The notes below the pieces were generated by a model. That model was not told the DNA's origin and searched no databases. It saw nothing but the letters and a program-made list of their open reading frames with translations. A stretch of 64,000 bases of DNA, from NCBI RefSeq assembly GCF_010915705.1, contig NZ_JAAIKE010000003.1, forward strand, positions 62,001-126,000, read 5' to 3'. Position numbers and translations under genes: made by a program. Of this stretch, positions 53,843 through 61,778 are shown piece after piece; positions within the stretch are counted from its first letter, which is position 1; each line of letters starts with the position of its first letter. This stretch comes from Pseudotabrizicola algicola (GTDB lineage: Bacteria > Pseudomonadota > Alphaproteobacteria > Rhodobacterales > Rhodobacteraceae).

Positions 53843-55351
53843 ATGATGGAAAGCCAAAGGATGATGCGGCTGCAAGCCACTGCCCTGCTGCGCGCCCTCC
53901 GCCCGGTCATGCCAAGACGCTGGCGTTTGCCGACCGGGTTTGATCCGGACGGATATCTGCGCCAGAACCCCGATGTCGCAAAAGGCGGTGTCGATCCGGC
54001 TTTGCATTTTCTGCGCCACGGTCGCATCGAGGGGCGTTTGCCAAGAGATTTGCAGGCGGCAAAAGCCGAAGCCGCCATCTGGGCCGGAGAGGACGCACGA
54101 TCCGTCCTGGAATCTCTTCTTAAGTGCGGTGCAGTGCCGGAGGCGCTTTGGGCAGGGCTGGCGCTGGCACGACTTGCCGCCGTGGCGGGGGACTGGTCTT
54201 CGGCCGCGCGCCTTTTGTCACCGCCCGATGCCTTTCTTGACGGGCTGGGATTGCCTGATCCGGTGCTTTTGCGGGCAGAAATGGTGCTGCGCCTTGGCGA
54301 CCTTGCGACGGCGTCAACGGCTCTGGACATCGTGCAGGCACGCTTCGGACCTGCGAGCGGATGGCGTCTTCTGAAATCTGCGCTGGCGCTGGCTCATGGC
54401 GACGATGCGGGCTGGTCTGCAAGCTTGGCTGCGCTTTATGACCGCCACGGGCTTGATGTGCCACGTTTGTCGCCACACACGACGGCTGACCGGGATCCGG
54501 TGCAAGTGCCCGCCTTTGATAGGTTGTCTGCGCGCGCCTCTGCCGTTGTCAATGAAGCAGAGCGCGCGCCTCTGGTCACTGTCGTGATGCCCGCACGCAA
54601 TGCTGCCGCCACGATTGACACGGCTCTGGCGTCTTTGGTTGCGCAGAGTTGGCGCCGCCTTGAGGTTCTGGTGGTCGAGAATGGCTCTGACGACGATACC
54701 GCCGCGCGGGTGGCGCGATGGTCGCAGCGCGATGCAAGGGTGCGCTTGGTGGCGGGAAGGCGTGGTGCAGGGGCCTATGCGGCGCGCAACCTCGGGCTGG
54801 AACATGCGGCAGGCGAGATTATCGCCCTGCAAGATGCCGACGATTGGTCACATCCTGACCGACTGGCGCGCCAGATGCAGGCACTTATGGCGGGATCGCA
54901 TCTTGCCGCCTGCCTGTCGCACTGGGTTCGGGTCACGCCCGATCTTTGTCCCAGTTTGTGGCGACCGGATGTGCGGCCAGTGCATGTGAACCTATCCTCA
55001 ATCATGCTGCGCCGTGAAGTGATCGACCGAATTGGCCCGTGGGATCAGGTGCGTGCAGGGGCCGATACCGAGTTTGTCGCGAGGTTGCGCCATGTCTGCG
55101 GTGGGTCGGGCGTTCACCTGCTGATGCCCGATGTGCCGCTTGCCTTTGGGCGAATTGGGGCCGCGTCCTTAACGCAAGCGTCCGAGACCGGTTTGACTGG
55201 TCCCGGCGCGGCGGCGCGGGCTGCCTATATTGCGGCGGCAGCCCAGTGGCATCGCAGCGCCGAGACACCGCGCTTACCCGAGCCGGGAATGCCCCGCGCC
55301 TTTCCCGTGCCCGATCTGCTGCGCATTGATGTGCTGGAAGGGCAAGAATGA
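53843..55351 (+). CDS. Family 2 glycosyltransferase with N-terminal FD.YL..NPDV module
   Basis: About 502 residues from the ATG at 53843; other possible starts are TTG 53816 and ATG 53861. The N-terminus has the shared module (FDPDGYLRQNPDV, then GVDPALHFLRHGRIEGRLP). A helical middle (~80-220, alanine-rich repeats like short TPR helices) precedes the GT-A domain: VVMPARNAAATIDTALASL, VENGSDDDTAARV and the metal-binding QDADDW. The helical middle could mediate protein contacts. It is followed by an ATGA-coupled GT-B gene, so the two act together, probably in the polysaccharide pathway. Confidence 0.85.
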   Translation: MMESQRMMRLQATALLRALRPVMPRRWRLPTGFDPDGYLRQNPDVAKGGVDPALHFLRHGRIEGRLPRDLQAAKAEAAIWAGEDARSVLESLLKCGAVPEALWAGLALARLAAVAGDWSSAARLLSPPDAFLDGLGLPDPVLLRAEMVLRLGDLATASTALDIVQARFGPASGWRLLKSALALAHGDDAGWSASLAALYDRHGLDVPRLSPHTTADRDPVQVPAFDRLSARASAVVNEAERAPLVTVVMPARNAAATIDTALASLVAQSWRRLEVLVVENGSDDDTAARVARWSQRDARVRLVAGRRGAGAYAARNLGLEHAAGEIIALQDADDWSHPDRLARQMQALMAGSHLAACLSHWVRVTPDLCPSLWRPDVRPVHVNLSSIMLRREVIDRIGPWDQVRAGADTEFVARLRHVCGGSGVHLLMPDVPLAFGRIGAASLTQASETGLTGPGAAARAAYIAAAAQWHRSAETPRLPEPGMPRAFPVPDLLRIDVLEGQE

Positions 55352-56832
55352 CCAAGGCATCGGTAATGGTGCGCGTGGCACGAAGGTTGCGCGCGCTTCG
55401 GAACTTGCCGCGCTTGCGGCGGACGCCATTATTCGACGCAGGTTGGTATCTGGAAACCTACGATGATCTTGCGGGGTTGGTGGCGCACGCGGATGTGCGT
55501 AATCAAGCCAAACGCACGGCGCGCGCTGCCGCGATGCACTACCTTGTTCACGGGGCCGACGAAGGGCGCGACCCGTCTGCGGGCTTTTCTACCAGCGGCT
55601 ACCGCCTTCAAGGGTGGGATGAGACGGGCAATCCCCTGCTGCATCATCTTGAAAACCCCGGGGCTTACGCGCCACTTCCGGTCTTTGACGGAACTCGGCC
55701 CGATGTTTGCGTCGACGCTCCGGTGGTGCTGTTCTGCGCGCATCAGGCGCTTGGCCAGCAGTTCGGGGCTGAACGCAGTTTCCTGACCATGCTAGAGCGC
55801 GCGGGAAAGGCGGGGTTGGCAGTGGAGGTGGTGCTGCCACATTGTCATGACGCTGCCTATCTTGCGGCCTGCCGCGATCGCGCGCGGGCGGTGCGGCTGA
55901 TTCCCTACGGTTGGCGCCGGCGCGGGAAGGTGCCGCATCCGACGACTGTTGCCGCGCTGAAGGCCGCAATCCACGACAGCGGGGCCTGCGAAGTGCATGT
56001 GAACACTTTGGCCTGCGACGCGCCGCTGGCTGCTGCGCGGGCGGTTGGTGTGCCAGGGGTGGTTTATCTGCGCGAACTTCCTCAGGAAGACGCCGAACTG
56101 TGCGCGCGTCTGGGCTTTGACCCCGACCTTCTTAGAACGACCTTGTTGGAAGAGTCTGACCGGTTCGTCGCAAATTCGGCTGCGACCGCGCATTGGATAG
56201 ATCCGGGCAAGCAGTTGGAACCGGGGCGTCTTGTAACCTTGCCCAACAGAGTTGATGAGGCGCTCTTTGACCTGCCGTTTGCTCCGCAAAAGCCACTGCG
56301 GGTTGCGCTGATAAGCTCCAATATCGCCAAAAAGGGGATTGCAGACGCGTGCAGGGTGGCGCGAACCGCGCTTCGGCTCGGGCTTGACGTCGAGGTGCTG
56401 CTGATCGGCCCTGCTTCCGCCGATTTGGCTGCGCTGGGGCCATTGCCGCGAAACATGCGCCATGCCGGTTATGCGGAAGGTCCACTGCAGGCGCTGGCGC
56501 TTGCGGATGTGGTGCTGTCGTTGTCGCATTTCGCCGAGAGTTTCGGGCGAACGGTGCTGGAAGCTATGGCAGCGGGCCGCCCCGTGGTCAGCTATGACCG
56601 TGGCACCCCGCCCGTCTTGATCGCTGGTCGAGGCAATGACGCGCTGCCCGCCGCTGGCCATGTCGTGCCAGCCGGGGATGTGGACGCGGTGGTGCAAGCC
56701 TTAGAACATTTACTGGCAACGCCCGAGGCGATGTCAGCAGCCTCTGCCGGTGGACGGGCACGGGCGCGCGCCATTCAAGACGAGGCCGCAGCGCTGGAGG
56801 ATGCGCAGCTTTATGCCAATGCCTATCGTTGA
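55348..56832 (+). CDS. Family 4-like glycosyltransferase with N-terminal FD.WYL module
   Basis: A 494-residue protein. Residues ~28-95 hold the shared module (LFDAGWYLETYDDL, then AMHYLVHGADEGRDPSAGF). The rest is a GT-B fold: the donor half has LRVALISSNIAKKGIADACR, FAESFGRTVLEAMAAGRPVV with the acidic ESFGRTVLEAMA motif, and VPAGDVDAVVQALEHLL. It would transfer a sugar from a nucleotide donor; the linkage is unknown. The ATG overlaps the preceding stop. A 112-base gap to wecB follows. Confidence 0.87.
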   Translation: MTKASVMVRVARRLRALRNLPRLRRTPLFDAGWYLETYDDLAGLVAHADVRNQAKRTARAAAMHYLVHGADEGRDPSAGFSTSGYRLQGWDETGNPLLHHLENPGAYAPLPVFDGTRPDVCVDAPVVLFCAHQALGQQFGAERSFLTMLERAGKAGLAVEVVLPHCHDAAYLAACRDRARAVRLIPYGWRRRGKVPHPTTVAALKAAIHDSGACEVHVNTLACDAPLAAARAVGVPGVVYLRELPQEDAELCARLGFDPDLLRTTLLEESDRFVANSAATAHWIDPGKQLEPGRLVTLPNRVDEALFDLPFAPQKPLRVALISSNIAKKGIADACRVARTALRLGLDVEVLLIGPASADLAALGPLPRNMRHAGYAEGPLQALALADVVLSLSHFAESFGRTVLEAMAAGRPVVSYDRGTPPVLIAGRGNDALPAAGHVVPAGDVDAVVQALEHLLATPEAMSAASAGGRARARAIQDEAAALEDAQLYANAYR

Positions 56833-56944
56833 AGGCCCGATCATCGCCTTGGGGCTGTGCGATGGGGGCGGCATCGGTTGCAATTCCATGACCAGACGGT
56901 ATTGAGGAGGCGGGTCTTGCGATTTGACAACAGGGCGTGATGTT

Positions 56945-58072
56945 TTGAAGATTCTTATTGTGTTCGGCACCCGCCCCGAAGCCATCAAGATGGCCCCCGT
57001 CGTGAAGGCGCTTCAGGCAACGGCGGGCATCACGGCCCATGTTTGCGTGACAGGTCAGCATCGGCAGATGCTTGATCAGGTGTTGGGACTGTTCGGAATT
57101 GCCCCCGATGTCGATCTCGATATCATGAAGCCGGGCCAAGACCTGACCGACATAACCGCCACCATCCTGACCCGTCTGCGGGATGTGTTGGCAGCCGGCA
57201 GCTATGACCGCCTCTTGGTTCACGGTGATACGACCACGACGATGGCTGCGGCGCTGGCCGCCTTTTATGCCCGAGTGCCTGTCGGTCATGTCGAGGCGGG
57301 TCTCCGCACGGGCAATGTGTTCGCGCCTTGGCCCGAAGAGATGAACCGCCGCATCGTGGGGCGGATCGCCGATCTGCATTTCGCTCCGACAGAAACCGCA
57401 CGCTCGGCATTGTTGGCCGAAAACGTGGCCCCCGATAGCATTCATGTGACCGGCAATACGGTGATTGATGCCTTGCAGGATGTGGCTTCCCGATTGCGGT
57501 CAGATTCTGCCTTGGCTGCAGAAATTGCGGCGGGTTTCCCGTTTCTGGATACGCGCCGGATGATTCTGGTCACGGGCCATCGGCGCGAGAACTTTGGCGA
57601 GGGGTTTGAGCAGATTTGCATCGCGCTCAAGAAAATTGCCGCTGCGCGCGATGTTCAGGTGGTCTATCCCGTCCACCTGAACCCGAATGTCCAAGAGCCT
57701 GTAAAGCGGATTTTGGGTGATGCACCCTCGGTCTATCTGATCGGGCCACAGGATTACCTGCCCTTTGTCTGGCTGATGGGGCGCGCGCATCTGATCATCA
57801 CCGATTCCGGGGGTGTGCAGGAAGAAGCGCCTGCCCTTGGCAAGCCGGTGCTTGTCATGCGCGAGACAACCGAACGCCCCGAGGCAGTGACGGCAGGCAC
57901 CGTTCGGCTTGTGGGCACGGACGCCGCGCGGATAGAAGCCGAGGCGCTGCGTCTGCTGGATGAGCCACTGGCCCATGCCGAGATGGCGAGGGCCATGAAC
58001 CCCTATGGTGATGGACTTGCGGCGGCCCGTATTGCCGCCGTTTTGCGCGGCACGCCCGCGCCGCAGTCCTGA
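56945..58072 (+). CDS. wecB: UDP-N-acetylglucosamine 2-epimerase (non-hydrolysing)
   Basis: A ~375-residue enzyme opening [20 protein letters not shown], with [38 protein letters not shown] and [17 protein letters not shown] landmarks. It converts UDP-GlcNAc to UDP-ManNAc. The usual family start corresponds to the TTG at 56945; TTG 56924 would add seven residues and has a more distant GAGGAGG site. The next gene oxidises its product, so the pair makes UDP-ManNAcA for a surface glycan. Confidence 0.93.
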   Translation: MKILIVFGTRPEAIKMAPVVKALQATAGITAHVCVTGQHRQMLDQVLGLFGIAPDVDLDIMKPGQDLTDITATILTRLRDVLAAGSYDRLLVHGDTTTTMAAALAAFYARVPVGHVEAGLRTGNVFAPWPEEMNRRIVGRIADLHFAPTETARSALLAENVAPDSIHVTGNTVIDALQDVASRLRSDSALAAEIAAGFPFLDTRRMILVTGHRRENFGEGFEQICIALKKIAAARDVQVVYPVHLNPNVQEPVKRILGDAPSVYLIGPQDYLPFVWLMGRAHLIITDSGGVQEEAPALGKPVLVMRETTERPEAVTAGTVRLVGTDAARIEAEALRLLDEPLAHAEMARAMNPYGDGLAAARIAAVLRGTPAPQS

Positions 58073-58090
58073 CAGCGAGGATTTTTACAG

Positions 58091-59350
58091 ATGTTCAAGA
58101 CGATTTCGATGGTGGGCCTTGGTTACATCGGTCTGCCGACGGCGGCTGTTTTCGCCTCGCGCGGCGTAAACGTGATCGGTGTCGATGTTTCGCCCGCCGT
58201 CGTCGAGACGATCAACGCAGGGCAGATCCATATCGTGGAGCCGGAGCTTGCGGGCATTGTTCACATGGCTGTCAGCGCAGGCAGATTGCGCGCGACACTG
58301 ACGCCGGAACCGGCGCAAGCGTTTATCGTGGCGGTGCCGACGCCATTCTCGGAAGGTTATCAGCCGGACCTGAGTTATATTCGATCGGCCTGCGAGAAGA
58401 TCGCGCCAGTGCTCGAGCGGGGTAATCTGGTGATCCTTGAAAGCACATCGCCGGTGGGGGCGACCGAGCAGATGGCGGATTGGCTGGCAGAATTGCGTCC
58501 CGATCTCACCTTTCCACAAACGGCAGCAGAGGCCGCGGATGTCCAGATTGCCCATTGTCCGGAACGGGTGCTGCCCGGTCAGGTGGTGCGCGAGCTGGTG
58601 GAAAATGATCGGATCATCGGCGGTATGACGCGGCGCGCATCGGAGATGGCAGTCAGCCTTTACAAGATGGTGGTGCGGGGCGAATGCATCATCACCGATG
58701 CCCGCACCGCCGAGATGTGCAAGTTGACCGAAAACGCATCGCGCGACGGGCAGATCGCCTTTGCAAACGAGTTGTCGATGATTTGCGACAGACTTGGCAT
58801 AGATGTGTGGGAACTCATCCAGCTGGCAAACCGGCACCCGCGCGTGAACATCCTGCAACCGGGTGCTGGCGTTGGCGGGCATTGCATCGCTGTGGACCCC
58901 TGGTTCATCGTGGCCTCTGCCCCCGAAGAGGCGCGGTTGATCCGCGCCGCGCGCGAACGCAATGACAGCAAGCCCGACTGGGTGCTTGAAAAGGGAAAGG
59001 CAGCACTTTTTGACGCATTGGCCGCCAACCCTTCGCGCAGCCTGTCTGATATGACAGTGGCCTGCCTTGGGCTCGCCTTCAAACCCAACATCGATGATCT
59101 GCGCGAAAGTCCCGCGCTGGAGATCACCCGCGCCTTCGGGGCGCTGGGCTGCAAGGTTCTTGCGGTAGAGCCGCATATCGATGCCTTGCCCAAATCTTTC
59201 GACGGGCTGCCAGTGCAGTTGGTCGATCTGGATGCCGCATTGAGCGCGGCCGACGTTGTCTGCGTGCTTGTTCGGCATGATGCATTTGCCGGGCTTCGGG
59301 CATCACTGCCTGCGGCGTCGCGGCTGATCGACGTGGTGGGGCTGAAATGA
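58091..59350 (+). CDS. wecC: UDP-N-acetyl-D-mannosamine dehydrogenase
   Basis: A 419-residue enzyme of the UDP-sugar dehydrogenase family. It has the nucleotide-binding motif VGLGYIGLPTAAVFASRG, VAVPTPFSEGYQPDLSYI, ESTSPVGAT, the lysine-bearing CKLTENASRDGQIAFANELS, and catalytic Cys in GVGGHCIAVDPWF. It oxidises UDP-ManNAc to UDP-ManNAcA. The EMCKLTENA pattern and the adjacent wecB support this substrate over UDP-glucose. It follows wecB by 18 bases, with GCGAGGA just before the start. Confidence 0.93.
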   Translation: MFKTISMVGLGYIGLPTAAVFASRGVNVIGVDVSPAVVETINAGQIHIVEPELAGIVHMAVSAGRLRATLTPEPAQAFIVAVPTPFSEGYQPDLSYIRSACEKIAPVLERGNLVILESTSPVGATEQMADWLAELRPDLTFPQTAAEAADVQIAHCPERVLPGQVVRELVENDRIIGGMTRRASEMAVSLYKMVVRGECIITDARTAEMCKLTENASRDGQIAFANELSMICDRLGIDVWELIQLANRHPRVNILQPGAGVGGHCIAVDPWFIVASAPEEARLIRAARERNDSKPDWVLEKGKAALFDALAANPSRSLSDMTVACLGLAFKPNIDDLRESPALEITRAFGALGCKVLAVEPHIDALPKSFDGLPVQLVDLDAALSAADVVCVLVRHDAFAGLRASLPAASRLIDVVGLK

Positions 59351-59499
59351 CATGCGCCAGGCAAGTTTGGTCCGATTCCGCCGGACTGCCGGACCTCACG
59401 CAAAACTCCTTTACTTCAAGGCCGATCGCCCCCATGCACCCATCGGTAAAGTCACTGGCTAGACCCCCCTTTTCTTTGTGACACGTCGCAGGAACACCC

Positions 59500-60012
59500 G
59501 TGAAAAGCCCCGAGCCAAAGCCTTCTGCCGCCAGTGCTGCCGTTGACGGTATTCCTGCGGCCTTGCTGGAGATGCAGCGCCGTAGCGAAGCCCAGTTCGT
59601 CGCTCTGAAAGGTGCAGAGCAGGAGGTGATCCGTCTGCAGGGGATGCGGCCGCAGCCTTTTGTCCGTCCGGCCCGTCCAGCCCTGATCCTGCGTCTGCTC
59701 ATGCGGCTTTTGCCGCCGATTGCCCGGTTTTGGCATCTGCGGATTGTTCGGCAGAGTGGTCTTTTCGATGCCCGGTGGTATCTGGAAACCTATCCCGACG
59801 TGAAAGCGGCAGGGGCAGATCCGGCACTGCATTTCCTGCGTTTCGGAGCCGCCGAAGAGCGTGACCCCGGTCCTGGCTTTTCTACGCGGCATTACATGCG
59901 CCTTTACCCGGATGTGAAAGCAGCCGGGTTGAATCCGCTGGTTCATTACATGATCGCCGGATGGGATGAGAAACGCTCTATCCATCCTTTGATGCCAGAG
60001 GGTCAGGCATGA
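59500..60012 (+). CDS. Small protein carrying two copies of the FD.WYL..YPDV module
   Basis: A 170-residue protein from GTG 59500. An alanine/proline-rich head and a hydrophobic stretch (ILRLLMRLLPPIARFWHL, ~63-80) precede the shared module: QSGLFDARWYLETYPDVKAA, then GADPALHFLRFGAAEERDP, and a second copy beginning HYMRLYPDVKAAGLNPLVHYM. It has no catalytic domain, so the module stands alone here. That suggests a binding or scaffold role for the glycosyltransferases that carry the same module. Its stop overlaps the next start (ATGA). The head is similar to the N-termini of the larger proteins. Confidence 0.75.
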   Translation: MKSPEPKPSAASAAVDGIPAALLEMQRRSEAQFVALKGAEQEVIRLQGMRPQPFVRPARPALILRLLMRLLPPIARFWHLRIVRQSGLFDARWYLETYPDVKAAGADPALHFLRFGAAEERDPGPGFSTRHYMRLYPDVKAAGLNPLVHYMIAGWDEKRSIHPLMPEGQA

Positions 60013-61778
60013 TGGATCGCCAGAAAGACGTTGCGCGGCCTTGGCGCCTCCCTCGCCGCGTTGCCTATGTCGTGAGCCATGCGCGCCCTTGGTCGTCGAA
60101 CGGTTATGCGGTGCGCACGCATGCGATGGCACGGGCGCTGGCCGCGGCGGGTCGTGAGGTCATTGTGTTCACCCGGCCCGGCCGGCCTTGGGACATTGAA
60201 GGCTTTTCATCCTCCACGCAGGTGGACATCGAACGCCGCATCGATGGGATACGCTATGTCTGTCTGCCTTTACGCGCGATTCCGGGTGCCAAACCTTCGG
60301 CGCGTCTGCGCGCCATGTCGGATGTCCTGACCGAGGCGTTCTATGCTTTTCGTCCTGCGGCGGTGCTGGCTGCCTCGAACTGGGAAACAGCAGAGCCAGC
60401 CCGCAGGGCGGCCGGACGTATGGGGGCCACGTTTTTCTATGAACAGCGTGGCTTCTGGGAAATGGGAGAGGCGCACGGCAATGCCGACGATGCGGCGCGG
60501 CTGGAAACAGAGATCGCACTTGCGGCGCGTGCCGTGTTCACCCTGAACGGGCCTATGCGTGACGAACTCGTTCGTCGCGGTATTCCTAAAGGGCGTGTTC
60601 ATCTGGTGCCAAACGGTCTTTCGTCGCCGGGCAGGATCGATTCAACACTTGGCCGTGCCAGCATCGGGTGCCATTCTGCCCATCTTCTGGGCTATATCGG
60701 TTCGCTTTCCGCCTATGAAGGCGTTGAGACCCTGGTTGATCTTGTGGCGCTTTTGCGGCGGGGTGGTCCGGCGTTGCAGGCGCTGGATGTGGATGCTTTG
60801 GTCGTCGGTTCCGATGCGCCCAAGGGGTTGATCGGGACGGGGCCCGGCCCCGCAGAAAAGGCGTTGCGTGCCCGAGCGGCGCGCCTTGGTATCGCCGATC
60901 ACGTGCATTTTGTCCCCCAGCAGCCCGAAGATGTGATCGGCAGCTATTATGTGCTGTGTGATGCCTTGGTGATGCCGCGTCGCCGGACGCCAGTGACAGA
61001 ACTGGTGCCACCGATCAAACCCTACACAGCCGCGTCCTACGGCCTGCCGGTATTCATGACAGATCTGCCGCCATTGGCCGAGATCGCCGCCGAAATCCGC
61101 GGAACGCTTTTCCCTGAAGGTGACGTTCCTGCGCTTGCCACGCTGGTGCATCGGGCCCTTACAGAGGGACAGCCCTTGGCGATGCCTGGACCGGGTTCCG
61201 GTTTGACATGGGCGGATCGGTTACGCCCCGTGCTGAGGCATCTTGAGGATGTCGCAGAGGCAGAGCGCAGCCGCAACGAGCGGATGTTTGCGGGCCTTGC
61301 GATGTCTGCCTCGGCTTCCGGCGAGGCAAGCATGCCGTCACCACTTCAAGACCGTTTTGATCTTGGCATTTTGCCCGCTGTCGGACTGCGGGGGCAACTC
61401 GGGGGTGTGACCGAGGCGCGTATCGGCCCCGAACGGAAGGTAGAGATGGCTTCCGTCACCCGTCTGACCCGCAGCAACCTGCTCGATGTCCTGGCGACAG
61501 CAGAACCCGGGCGTTTCGTGATCGACTGGGCCGGGTTGAAATCGGCGAAAGGGCACGAGGCCGATGAATGGGCGGGGCTATGGTCCATCGATGATATGCG
61601 CCTGAACCGACAGATCATGGACGCGGTTCGGATTGCGATGTCACGTGGGTGGCGTTTGCAGGTGATCGGACCTGTCCATCGTTCCGAGGCGCCTCTGTTT
61701 CGCACGGTCGCGAATGTGATGGAGGAAGTTCTGCCCGAGGTGCCCCTGCCTGCCGTGGTGTCGGAGTCCCTGTCATGA
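60009..61778 (+). CDS. GT-B glycosyltransferase with extra C-terminal domain
   Basis: A 589-residue protein. Residues ~15-420 form a GT4/GT1-type GT-B fold: VAYVVSHARPWSSNGYAVRT at the N-terminus, FYEQRGFWEMG, VHLVPNGLSSPGRI, LLGYIGSLSAYEGVETLVDL in the donor half and LPVFMTDLPPLAEIA. A final ~150 residues (from DRFDLGILPAVGLRGQLGG) are not part of a standard glycosyltransferase and include a WAGLWSIDDMRLNRQIMDAV segment. The 3' end overlaps the next gene (ATGA). It is likely part of the same polysaccharide-building set. Confidence 0.85.
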   Translation: MMDRQKDVARPWRLPRRVAYVVSHARPWSSNGYAVRTHAMARALAAAGREVIVFTRPGRPWDIEGFSSSTQVDIERRIDGIRYVCLPLRAIPGAKPSARLRAMSDVLTEAFYAFRPAAVLAASNWETAEPARRAAGRMGATFFYEQRGFWEMGEAHGNADDAARLETEIALAARAVFTLNGPMRDELVRRGIPKGRVHLVPNGLSSPGRIDSTLGRASIGCHSAHLLGYIGSLSAYEGVETLVDLVALLRRGGPALQALDVDALVVGSDAPKGLIGTGPGPAEKALRARAARLGIADHVHFVPQQPEDVIGSYYVLCDALVMPRRRTPVTELVPPIKPYTAASYGLPVFMTDLPPLAEIAAEIRGTLFPEGDVPALATLVHRALTEGQPLAMPGPGSGLTWADRLRPVLRHLEDVAEAERSRNERMFAGLAMSASASGEASMPSPLQDRFDLGILPAVGLRGQLGGVTEARIGPERKVEMASVTRLTRSNLLDVLATAEPGRFVIDWAGLKSAKGHEADEWAGLWSIDDMRLNRQIMDAVRIAMSRGWRLQVIGPVHRSEAPLFRTVANVMEEVLPEVPLPAVVSESLS

